Shown here: piece by piece, positions 1-5,678 of the stretch | How positions within the stretch are numbered: position 1 is the stretch's first letter | How the letters are laid out: each line of letters begins with the position of its first letter | Assembly: GCA_029983435.1 (NCBI GenBank) | Contig: JASBZN010000051.1 | Location: forward strand, 1 to 7,613 | DNA: 7,613 nt | Direction of reading: 5' to 3' | From: Urinicoccus sp. | Lineage (GTDB): Bacteria; Bacillota; Clostridia; Tissierellales; Peptoniphilaceae | Translations under genes and position numbers: made by a program | The notes under the pieces: model-generated | Databases searched by the model: none | Told to the model about the DNA's origin: nothing | What the model saw: the letters and a program-made list of their open reading frames with translations, nothing else

Positions 1-57
1 TTTAAGATGAAAATCACCGATAAAGTGAGATTATTTACAAGGGAGAATAAATTTTAG
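1..57 (+). CDS. C-terminal end of an unidentified protein (partial, enters from left edge)
   Basis: Frame 1 from the left edge is open for 18 codons (ending RLFTRENKF) and stops at TAG 55-57. Nine bases later a strong hairpin plus T-run begins, which is what one expects at the end of a transcription unit. Another plus-strand frame is closed early in this stretch. The tail is basic and hydrophilic and too short to assign to any family. The coding call rests only on the open frame and the terminator placement, so it could also be non-coding DNA. Confidence 0.4.
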   Translation, partial: FKMKITDKVRLFTRENKF

Positions 58-66
58 AAGAAAAAA

Positions 67-97
67 GGAGTGAGATGAAATTCTCACTCCTTTTTTT
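67..97. terminator. Bidirectional intrinsic terminator between convergent genes
   Basis: GGAGTGAGA (67-75) pairs perfectly with TCTCACTCC (82-90) around a six-base loop. The stem is followed by seven T (91-97) on the plus strand. It is preceded by six A (61-66), which give a U-run for minus-strand transcripts. It lies 13 bases beyond the ychF stop and 9 bases beyond the plus-strand stop at 55-57, so it can serve both converging genes. Confidence 0.88.
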
Positions 98-110
98 GAT
101 AAAGATTAAC

Positions 111-1199
111 TTACACATTGAACTTAAATAAAACGACATCGCCATCTTTCATGACATAGTCTTTACCTTCTTGACGAATCATTCCTTCTTCTCTAGCTTT
201 TTGCATGGAGCCCAGTTTTACCAAATCATCAAAGGAGATAATATCGGCTTTGATAAATCCTCTTTCAATATCTGAATGGATTTTACCACCAGCTTCTGGA
301 GCTTTGGCTCCTTTGGTAATGGTCCAAGCTCGAGATTCCATAGGACCTGTTGTTAAAAAGCTAATGAGACCTAAAAGTTTGTAAGAAGCCTTGATAAGAC
401 GGTCTAAGCCAGATTCTTGAATTCCAAGTTCTTCTAAGAAAAGTTCTTTTTCATCGTCGTCTAAGGTGGCAATTTCTGCCTCAATTTCAGCGCTAATAGG
501 GACGACTTCATCCTTTAATTGAGCGGCATATTCTTTTACCTTATCAATATAGGGATGGTTTTCTTGGGTTAATTCATCTTCAGAGACATTGGCGACATAG
601 ATAACAGGCTTATAGGTCAAGAGGTTAAAGGATGAAATCATCTTTTCTTCCTCTTCAGATAAGTCTAAGGTTCGCAGGGGTTCTGATTTTTCTAAAGATG
701 CAATTAAACGTTGGACTAAATCTAATTCTGGGCGTAGAGACTTATCTCCCTTGGCTTGTTTAACAAGTTTGCTTTGGCGTTTTTCCAATTGATCTAAATC
801 GGATAACATTAATTCTAAGTTAATAGTTTCAATATCTCGAATAGGGTCGATGGATCCGTCCACATGAATAATTTGGTCATCGTCAAAGCAACGAACAACG
901 TGAACAATGGCCTCTACTTCACGAATATGGTTTAAAAACTGATTTCCAAGTCCTTCTCCTTGACTTGCTCCTCGAACTAATCCAGCAATGTCAAAGAACT
1001 TAATGGATACAGGAACTTCCTTTTCAGAATGGCTAATTTCAGATAAAACTTTCAAGCGTTCATCGGGAACATTGACAACCCCGACATTGGGTTCAATGGT
1101 TGCAAAAGGGTAATTCGCTGCTTCTGCGCCAGCTTTTGTAATAGCATTAAATAAAGTTGATTTTCCTACATTGGGTAAACCGACAATTCCTAGTTTCAT
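111..1199 (-). CDS. ychF: Redox-regulated ATPase YchF (Obg-related P-loop NTPase, OLA1 family)
   Basis: This is a complete 362-residue protein, the usual size for YchF. What is seen: the G1/Walker A loop GLPNVGKS at residues 7-14, the G3 region DIAGLVRGAS at 70-79, and NVSE at 204-207 in place of the usual NKxD. That change is the hallmark of YchF proteins, which prefer ATP to GTP. A charged helical insertion covers about 130-195. The C-terminal TGS domain (about 279-362) carries the conserved TTGPMESRAWT and GKDYVMKDGDVV segments and ends FKFNV. From the family: YchF/OLA1 binds ribosomes and is linked to oxidative and other stress responses as a soluble cytoplasmic protein. The start is fixed by an AGGAGG SD (1205-1210 read on the minus strand) and by MKLGIVGLPN, the standard family N-terminus. 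It is transcribed alone, away from the ABC-like operon, and ends at the bidirectional terminator. No damage or unusual substitution was seen. Confidence 0.97.
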   Translation of the reverse strand: MKLGIVGLPNVGKSTLFNAITKAGAEAANYPFATIEPNVGVVNVPDERLKVLSEISHSEKEVPVSIKFFDIAGLVRGASQGEGLGNQFLNHIREVEAIVHVVRCFDDDQIIHVDGSIDPIRDIETINLELMLSDLDQLEKRQSKLVKQAKGDKSLRPELDLVQRLIASLEKSEPLRTLDLSEEEEKMISSFNLLTYKPVIYVANVSEDELTQENHPYIDKVKEYAAQLKDEVVPISAEIEAEIATLDDDEKELFLEELGIQESGLDRLIKASYKLLGLISFLTTGPMESRAWTITKGAKAPEAGGKIHSDIERGFIKADIISFDDLVKLGSMQKAREEGMIRQEGKDYVMKDGDVVLFKFNV

Positions 1200-1222
1200 A
1201 GTCTCCTCCTCTAACTCTATGT

Positions 1223-1251
1223 ATTATACACTACTTTGACAAAAGAATAAA
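1223..1251 (-). promoter_or_regulatory. Candidate ychF promoter
   Basis: On the minus strand a perfect TATAAT -10 box covers 1228-1223. With a 17-base spacer, the -35 position (1251-1246) reads TTTATT, a weak match. A start near 1216 would give a very short leader that holds the AGGAGG site. The -10 is convincing; the -35 is not. Confidence 0.5.
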
Positions 1252-1300
1252 ATACTTGGGAAGAACTTTTAAAATAAGGAGAATATTGCCCCCGGGTCAC

Positions 1301-1329
1301 TATTCAAAGGCGGCTATTTATGGTAAACT
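1301..1329 (+). promoter_or_regulatory. Weak candidate promoter for the ABC-like operon
   Basis: An extended -10, TGG-TAAACT (1321-1329), lies 34 bases upstream of the first gene's ATG, with a poor -35 (TATTCA, 1301-1306) at 17-base spacing. A second AT-rich option is TAAAAT at 1330-1335. A promoter is needed here, because the neighbour ychF is divergent, but its exact position is uncertain. Confidence 0.25.
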
Positions 1330-1362
1330 TAAAATAGACTTTAATATAAATGAGGTGAAAAA

Positions 1363-2568
1363 ATGGGCGCCATTGTTATGAATGATATAACGAAACGTGT
1401 AGGCCGAAAAAGAGTATTAGACCAGGTAAATTTAGAAGTGTTGGAAGGGGAATTTTATAGCATTTTAAGCTTAGAAGAAGAAGCAAAAGATGCCTTAGTA
1501 AAGATTCTTTTAAACTTTAAAAAGCCTTCTAATGGGTATGCAAGCATCTATGATTTTGATGTAAACAAGCAAAGTAAAGAAGTAAAGGGATATACTACTT
1601 TGATTTCTAAAGAAGCCTTGTTCCCTGAAGGTGACCGGAGAAAGACGATTTTTAAACGGACTTTAAACTTCCATGACCTGGAAGCTCCAGAAGATTATGA
1701 GGACCTATTGGATCTTTTTGACTGTCAAGAAAATCTAAAAGTAATCAATATGGATTTAAGACAAAGACGCTTAACTTCCATTGTGAATGCTCTTATTGCT
1801 AAACCTAAGGTGTTAATTGTCCAAGATGCTACGAAATATATAAATCCAACGGACATACAAAAGTTTTTAAATAAGTTAAAAACTTTGCAAAAACAAGAGA
1901 ACTTAACAATTCTATTCTTAAGTGATGACTTATCCATTGCCCAAAGATATAGTGACCGAGTTGCTTATCTCTACGAAGGAAAAATTCGAGATATTGAATA
2001 TTTAAAAGAAAAGCAAACCAAAGACAAGTTGCTTAAGATTTATTCACCTAGAGTGAATAAAAATGAATTTTTTGACCTAGGAGCAAGACCCATTCTCTCG
2101 GATGATGGGGTAGAAACTTTTTATTATGATGGCTATTTGCCAAAGCTAACAGAAGTTTTAAGTCGTCAAGAAATTGAAGACTACAATATTGAAGATGCCC
2201 TATTAGAAGATAAGCTAGATGCCTACTATGGATCGTCGGCAGAAATGCCACAAAGAGAAAAGGACCTCTATGTAAGCTCGGCAACGGAAAAAACCTATGA
2301 AAGGAATGAAGACCAAGAGCTGAAACAAGTAACAGCAGAGGAAGTTATGGATGAAAGTGCTTTTCAACCTGTTAAAGAGGATGATTTAAACAAGCAAGAA
2401 AAGTTTGAAGTCCATGAGGAAAAAGACCAAGAAGGAATTTCTAAGACTTTTAACCCATCCACTCCTGTAGACCAAGAGTCTGTTGAGGGAGATACTAAAG
2501 TTCTTAACAAGGATGATCTCTTGAATCAGCTGGAAAAAGGAAATGACAAAGGAGGGTTTAACCAATGA
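1363..2568 (+). CDS. Degenerate ABC ATPase-like protein (pseudo-ATPase) with acidic C-terminal tail
   Basis: This 401-residue protein has the fold signature of a BcrA/CcmA-type ABC-2 exporter ATPase. Landmarks are GEFY (29-32), VKILLNF (46-52), SIYDFDV (61-67), NALIAKPKVLIV (142-153), SDRVAYLYEGKI (197-208) and a family-like C-terminal subdomain to about 290. The catalytic motifs are replaced without any shift in alignment. Walker A GPNGAGKTT is SLEEEAKDA (36-44), keeping only Lys42. The signature LSGGQ is MDLRQ (130-134). The Walker B DE is Gln154-Asp155. The D-loop reads KYINP (158-162). The H-loop His is Asp188. ATP hydrolysis by this chain is therefore unlikely (inference). Residues 291-401 are hydrophilic, with 29 Asp/Glu against 14 Lys/Arg, and are probably disordered. 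ATG 1363 has a GAGGTG site (1352-1357) five bases upstream; ATG 1378 is a less likely start. The frame is unbroken and its stop overlaps the permease start (ATGA), so this is a maintained gene rather than a decaying one. The function is unknown; it is presumably the cytoplasmic partner of the permease. Confidence 0.85.
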   Translation: MGAIVMNDITKRVGRKRVLDQVNLEVLEGEFYSILSLEEEAKDALVKILLNFKKPSNGYASIYDFDVNKQSKEVKGYTTLISKEALFPEGDRRKTIFKRTLNFHDLEAPEDYEDLLDLFDCQENLKVINMDLRQRRLTSIVNALIAKPKVLIVQDATKYINPTDIQKFLNKLKTLQKQENLTILFLSDDLSIAQRYSDRVAYLYEGKIRDIEYLKEKQTKDKLLKIYSPRVNKNEFFDLGARPILSDDGVETFYYDGYLPKLTEVLSRQEIEDYNIEDALLEDKLDAYYGSSAEMPQREKDLYVSSATEKTYERNEDQELKQVTAEEVMDESAFQPVKEDDLNKQEKFEVHEEKDQEGISKTFNPSTPVDQESVEGDTKVLNKDDLLNQLEKGNDKGGFNQ

Positions 2569-3377
2569 CATTATTTGGAATGGAATTTAAATCAAATATT
2601 GGTAAATTTTTTGCCTGGTTAATTGTCCTATCTATTTTAACCGGTTTAAGTATGGCTTTTTATCAATTTATGCTAGATGCCAGTACCAAGAGTATCTTTG
2701 ACAACTTTGTGGGAAGTTTGAGCCCAAAAAATCAAAGTATTTTCAACTTAGACCCAGAAATAGACTATACGGACTTAACCCAATACATTGGATTCATTTT
2801 CCAATTTATTACGGGTCTAGTGGCAATTTTTGCCATGCAATTAGGAGCCAATAGTTTAACAAGAGAACAAACTACTGGAGATATTGAATATATTTATGCA
2901 AATCCAGTTAGTCGACAAGAAATTTATTGGCAAAAGTTTCTAGCAAATGTTATCTTATTCTTCTTATTCTGCCTTTGCTTTGCTGCCATTACCTTTGGCA
3001 TAAGCCTGCTTTTACAACCAACAAGTATTCGAAAAACAGACTTGCTTTTGGGGATTTTAAGAGTATTTTTAAGTGTCTTTGCCAACGGACTTGTCTATTT
3101 AGCTTTGGGGATGTTTTTATCTTCCCTTCTTAGTAACCAACCAACGGCGGAAGGAATGAGTGTCTTAATCGTCCTTTTATCAGCATGTATTATTATGGCT
3201 TTAAAGGCCCTTGTAGGCTTAGAAGCAGCAAGATTTTTTATGCTAGAAGGTTTTAAATCGATTTGTCTTGTTCAAGGGAACTTTTCTATTTTTGCACTTA
3301 TTGTTGGTGGGATTGTCCTTCTCCTTTCTTTAATTTTTGGCTATCTCATTTATCATGCAAAAGAATTAAAATATTAA
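2565..3377 (+). CDS. ABC-2 family transporter permease
   Basis: This 270-residue integral membrane protein has about six hydrophobic helices, near residues 15-36, 74-95, 125-150, 163-189, 196-217 and 240-264. After helix 2 comes the cytoplasmic segment typical of ABC-2 permeases: LTREQTTGDIEYIYANPVSR (98-117), matching the family pattern of a Glu/Gly-rich turn followed by xxPVSR. It is normally the face that contacts the ATPase. The protein is full length for its family and shows no obvious loss. Its ATG lies inside ATGA, overlapping the upstream stop by four bases, with a GGAGGG SD at 2551-2556 inside the upstream gene, so the two are probably translationally coupled. No second ATPase or permease gene is in the window. 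The substrate cannot be inferred; ABC-2 permeases export lipids, peptides, polysaccharides or drugs. A homodimer would be the usual assembly. Confidence 0.9.
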   Translation: MTLFGMEFKSNIGKFFAWLIVLSILTGLSMAFYQFMLDASTKSIFDNFVGSLSPKNQSIFNLDPEIDYTDLTQYIGFIFQFITGLVAIFAMQLGANSLTREQTTGDIEYIYANPVSRQEIYWQKFLANVILFFLFCLCFAAITFGISLLLQPTSIRKTDLLLGILRVFLSVFANGLVYLALGMFLSSLLSNQPTAEGMSVLIVLLSACIIMALKALVGLEAARFFMLEGFKSICLVQGNFSIFALIVGGIVLLLSLIFGYLIYHAKELKY

Positions 3378-3383
3378 AAATGG

Positions 3384-3409
3384 GGAGTTGTACAAGCAAC
3401 TCCTTTTTT
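3384..3409 (+). terminator. Intrinsic terminator of the ABC-like operon
   Basis: GGAGTTG (3384-3390) pairs with CAACTCC (3397-3403) around a six-base loop, and six T follow (3404-3409). It starts seven bases after the permease stop, so the operon is a closed two-gene unit, separate from the gls24 operon. Confidence 0.88.
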
Positions 3410-3557
3410 ATTTCCATAATTTATCGCCTTTGATTTTAAAACCCATCCTTTAAAAAGGACGAAGGAGTAAAAGATAAGGAATTTGGGTAAATAAGCTCTA
3501 ATAAAAGAGAAAGAAAATAGCAAAGAGCTTATCTAGTTTCTTTATCTTCTGTAAAGC
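3410..3557. other. Gene-free spacer with inverted repeats
   Basis: I find no credible gene here on either strand; short frames lack SD sites and family resemblance. It holds a short hairpin, TCCTT/AAGGA (3446-3450 and 3455-3459), a 9-bp inverted repeat (listed separately) and alternative complementary segments. A small ribosomal or sporulation gene such as rpmB or spoVM, found near this locus in some Bacillota, is not present in this spacer. Confidence 0.6.
3491..3532. repeat. 9-bp perfect inverted repeat
   Basis: ATAAGCTCT (3491-3499) and AGAGCTTAT (3524-3532) are exact reverse complements separated by 24 purine-rich bases. The repeat ends 26 bases before the -35 box of the gls24 promoter. 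There is no following T-run, so it is not a standard terminator. It could be a binding site, an RNA hairpin in read-through transcripts, or chance. Confidence 0.5.
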
Positions 3558-3586
3558 TTGTCAAACCCTGTAAACTCATGTAAAAT
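3558..3586 (+). promoter_or_regulatory. Strong vegetative promoter of the gls24-fakA-recG operon
   Basis: The -35 TTGTCA (3558-3563) and -10 TAAAAT (3581-3586) are separated by exactly 17 bases, each one mismatch from the sigma-A consensus. Transcription would begin near 3593, giving a leader of about 20 bases that contains only the AAGGAGG SD (3601-3607). No riboswitch or attenuator fits in so short a leader. Confidence 0.8.
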
Positions 3587-3613
3587 AGAATTATTAAATT
3601 AAGGAGGAAATCT

Positions 3614-3967
3614 ATGCCAACGACCATAAATACAAATTTAGGTATCATACAAATTGAACCAGCTGTATTAGCACAAATAGCTGGGATTTCTGCAATGGAA
3701 AGCTATGGTATTGTAGGAATGGCTTCAAAAAATGCTGCAGATGGTATTTTTCAACTGCTTCGTTTTGAAAACCTCTCTAAGGGAATAGAAGTAGATGTTA
3801 AGGAAACATCGATTAATATAAAATTACATGTTATCTTAGAATATGGCGTTCGAATTTCCACAGTAGGGGACAACATTATTGAACGTGTTCGCTTTAATGT
3901 TGAACAGATGACAGGACTTACCATTGATAATGTGGAAGTTTTGGTTGAAGGAATCCGGATGGATTAG
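3614..3967 (+). CDS. Asp23/Gls24 family envelope stress protein (YloU-like)
   Basis: This complete 117-residue protein is of normal family length. The N-terminal LGIIQIEPAVLAQIAGISAM (9-28) is the family's typical opening (G.I.I...V...IA..A), followed by YGIVGMAS (31-38). A beta-rich C-terminal half contains GIEVDV (57-62), LHVILEYGVRI (71-81) and VEVLVEGI (107-114). From the family: Asp23/Gls24 proteins are abundant, sit at the cell membrane through a partner, and respond to alkaline or cell-wall stress. The single-copy member beside fakA in Bacillota (YloU) is poorly characterised. No signal peptide or membrane helix is seen, so it is cytoplasmic. It is first in an operon behind a strong promoter and an ideal AAGGAGG site six bases from ATG. 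Its TAG stop overlaps the SD of the next gene, so translation of the two is likely linked. Confidence 0.93.
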   Translation: MPTTINTNLGIIQIEPAVLAQIAGISAMESYGIVGMASKNAADGIFQLLRFENLSKGIEVDVKETSINIKLHVILEYGVRISTVGDNIIERVRFNVEQMTGLTIDNVEVLVEGIRMD

Positions 3968-3979
3968 GAGGTAACATGA

Positions 3980-5632
3980 ATGAAAGTTGATAAAAATAAG
4001 TATCTAGAAGTTTTGCAATCCAGTGTCAATAACCTTCTAAACCATAAAGAAGAAGTAAATGCTTTAAACGTTTTTCCTGTTCCCGATGGGGATACAGGAA
4101 CCAATATGTCCTTAACCATAAAAAGTGCCCTAAAAGAAGTGCAAAAGTCAGAAGAGACAGATCTTGTTAGCTTGTCTAAAGCAACAGCAAGGGGATCATT
4201 AATGGGCGCCAGAGGAAACTCTGGTGTTATTTTATCCCAATACTTTCGGGGGTTTTCTAATGGAATAGAGAATCTTCGCGATTTCACAACAGAAGAAATT
4301 GCCCATGTTTTGGCTCAAGCTTCAAAAACCACTTACAATGCAGTAATGAAACCCACAGAAGGAACCATTTTAACTGTAGGGAGAGAAACGGCAGAGTACG
4401 CCAATCGCATCTGCAAAAAAGAAAGCAAGGATGTCTTGAAATTTTTACAAGATGTTTTAGAAGGGGGAAACAAATCTTTAAATAATACCCCCAACCTCCT
4501 ACCGGTTTTAAAAGAAGCCAATGTAGTGGATGCAGGAGGACAAGGGCTGATATATATCTTGGAAGGGGCTGTCTTGGCCTTAACAGGTCATCCCGTTTCT
4601 GCCCAAGAAGAGGAAAAGATAGAAACGCCAGATAAAGAAGTAGCAAGAAGTCGGGGGAAACTTTCCACTGATGAAATTAAACATGGCTACTGCACAGAAT
4701 TTATGATTGAAACGGACCATGGAGATGTTGATAGCTTCCGCAATAAACTTCAACCTCTAGGAGATTGCCTCTTAGTTGTTGGAGGAGATGGCTTAATTAA
4801 GACCCATATTCACACCAACCATCCAGGCAAGGCCCTAGAATATGCTGTAGAATTAGGACAATTAAAAGATATTAAAATCGACAATATGCGCTTTCAACAT
4901 GAAGAAATTCTTCTAAAAGATGAGTTGGAAGAAATGCGGGAAAAAGAAGCGAAGACAGAAGAGTTAAAAGAAATTGGCTTTGTAGCAGTTTCTATGGGAG
5001 AGGGTCTTTCTGATGTCTTTAAGGAAGTTCAAGTAGACCAAGTCATTTATGGTGGTCAAACCATGAACCCCAGTACTGAAGATATTGTTAAAGCCATTGA
5101 CTCCGTTCCAGCGAAAGTAGTTTTTATTTTGCCAAACAACTCAAACATTATTATGGCAGCCCAACAAGCAGCAGAAATGTCGGATAAAGATGTTCGAGTC
5201 ATTGCAAGCAAAACTGTTCCAGAAGGAGTTGCAGCAATGTTGGCCTACAATGAAGAGGAAGCTAGCGACGATGTCGATAGAATTCAAGAGGCTATGGAAG
5301 GGGCCAAGGATGAAATTTCTTCTGGTTCTGTGACTTATGCCGTACGAGATACAACCATTAAAAACAAAGAAATCAAAAAGGGCGATTTCATTGGCTTAAA
5401 TGGAAAAGAGATTACAGTGTCTGGAAAAGACTTGGAACAAACTACCTTAAACTTAGTTAAGGAGATGTGTTTTGAAGACGCTTATATGATTACCATCTAT
5501 TATGGAGAAGATGTTAACCAAGAAGACGCTGGAAAATTACAAGAAAAATTGGAAGAAGAATTTGAAGAGTTGGATGTAGATATTATTTACGGTGGCCAGC
5601 CCCTATACTATTATCTCGTATCAATCGAATGA
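3980..5632 (+). CDS. fakA: Fatty acid kinase catalytic subunit FakA (DhaL/DAK2 plus DegV-like domains, YloV-like)
   Basis: This complete 550-residue protein is about the length of Staphylococcus aureus FakA. The N-terminal DhaL-type kinase domain (about 1-205) has VFPVPDGDTGTNM (31-43), whose aspartates hold Mg-ATP, ARGNSGVILSQ (77-87), KPTEGTILTV (124-133) and VVDAGGQGL (182-190). A middle domain contains HGYCTEF (235-241) and GGDGLIKTHIHTNHPG (268-283); its Cys and His residues fit the metal site reported for this domain. The C-terminal DegV-like domain has YGGQTMNPS (357-365), LPNNSNI (384-390) and YGGQPLYYY (537-545). From the family: FakA phosphorylates fatty acids held by FakB, and the acyl-phosphate then enters phospholipid synthesis through PlsX/PlsY. 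No fakB lies in the window. ATG 3980 is chosen because AGGAGG (3966-3971) lies eight bases upstream; an out-of-frame ATG at 3976 opens only a four-codon frame. Confidence 0.94.
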   Translation: MKVDKNKYLEVLQSSVNNLLNHKEEVNALNVFPVPDGDTGTNMSLTIKSALKEVQKSEETDLVSLSKATARGSLMGARGNSGVILSQYFRGFSNGIENLRDFTTEEIAHVLAQASKTTYNAVMKPTEGTILTVGRETAEYANRICKKESKDVLKFLQDVLEGGNKSLNNTPNLLPVLKEANVVDAGGQGLIYILEGAVLALTGHPVSAQEEEKIETPDKEVARSRGKLSTDEIKHGYCTEFMIETDHGDVDSFRNKLQPLGDCLLVVGGDGLIKTHIHTNHPGKALEYAVELGQLKDIKIDNMRFQHEEILLKDELEEMREKEAKTEELKEIGFVAVSMGEGLSDVFKEVQVDQVIYGGQTMNPSTEDIVKAIDSVPAKVVFILPNNSNIIMAAQQAAEMSDKDVRVIASKTVPEGVAAMLAYNEEEASDDVDRIQEAMEGAKDEISSGSVTYAVRDTTIKNKEIKKGDFIGLNGKEITVSGKDLEQTTLNLVKEMCFEDAYMITIYYGEDVNQEDAGKLQEKLEEEFEELDVDIIYGGQPLYYYLVSIE

Positions 5633-5635
5633 TAA

Positions 5636-5661
5636 AAACCTAGGACTTAGATCCTAGGTTT
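5636..5661 (+). terminator. Perfect hairpin between fakA and recG (weak terminator or attenuator)
   Basis: AAACCTAGGA (5636-5645) pairs over all ten bases with TCCTAGGTTT (5652-5661), leaving a six-base loop. It begins four bases after the fakA stop. The bases after it (GCTATTATGG) hold no T-run, so full termination is doubtful. Reduced read-through into recG, or protection of the fakA mRNA end, is more likely. Each arm contains the palindrome CCTAGG. Confidence 0.55.
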
Positions 5662-5678
5662 GCTATTATGGAGGAAAA

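Noticed and set aside
1237..1242. TTGTCA on the minus strand as the -35 box of ychF
   Set aside because: It is only eight bases from the TATAAT box, far too close for a sigma-A promoter.
1363..1600. The missing Walker A as a frameshift or sequencing error
   Set aside because: The residues on both sides (GEFY before, VKILL after) stay in register with the family, and the other motifs, hundreds of bases away, are also replaced. A local error cannot explain this.
1725..2571. Minus-strand open frames opposite the ABC-like gene
   Set aside because: They lie inside a clearly coding plus-strand gene, lack family resemblance and have no convincing SD sites; they are antisense shadows.
2927..3133. 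Plus-strand 68-codon frame inside the permease gene, beginning MAKV
   Set aside because: It resembles the start of ribosomal protein L28 only in its first letters; the rest does not match and the permease frame is clearly the real one.
3491..3540. The 9-bp inverted repeat as an intrinsic terminator
   Set aside because: The 24-base loop is long and no T-run follows; the permease operon already has a good terminator at 3384-3409.
3535..3600. Short minus-strand frame (about 16 codons, MSLQGLTSF...) upstream of gls24
   Set aside because: It has no SD site and runs across the gls24 promoter.
3964..4646. Minus-strand open frames opposite fakA
   Set aside because: They overlap the conserved DhaL kinase domain on the other strand and show no motif of their own.
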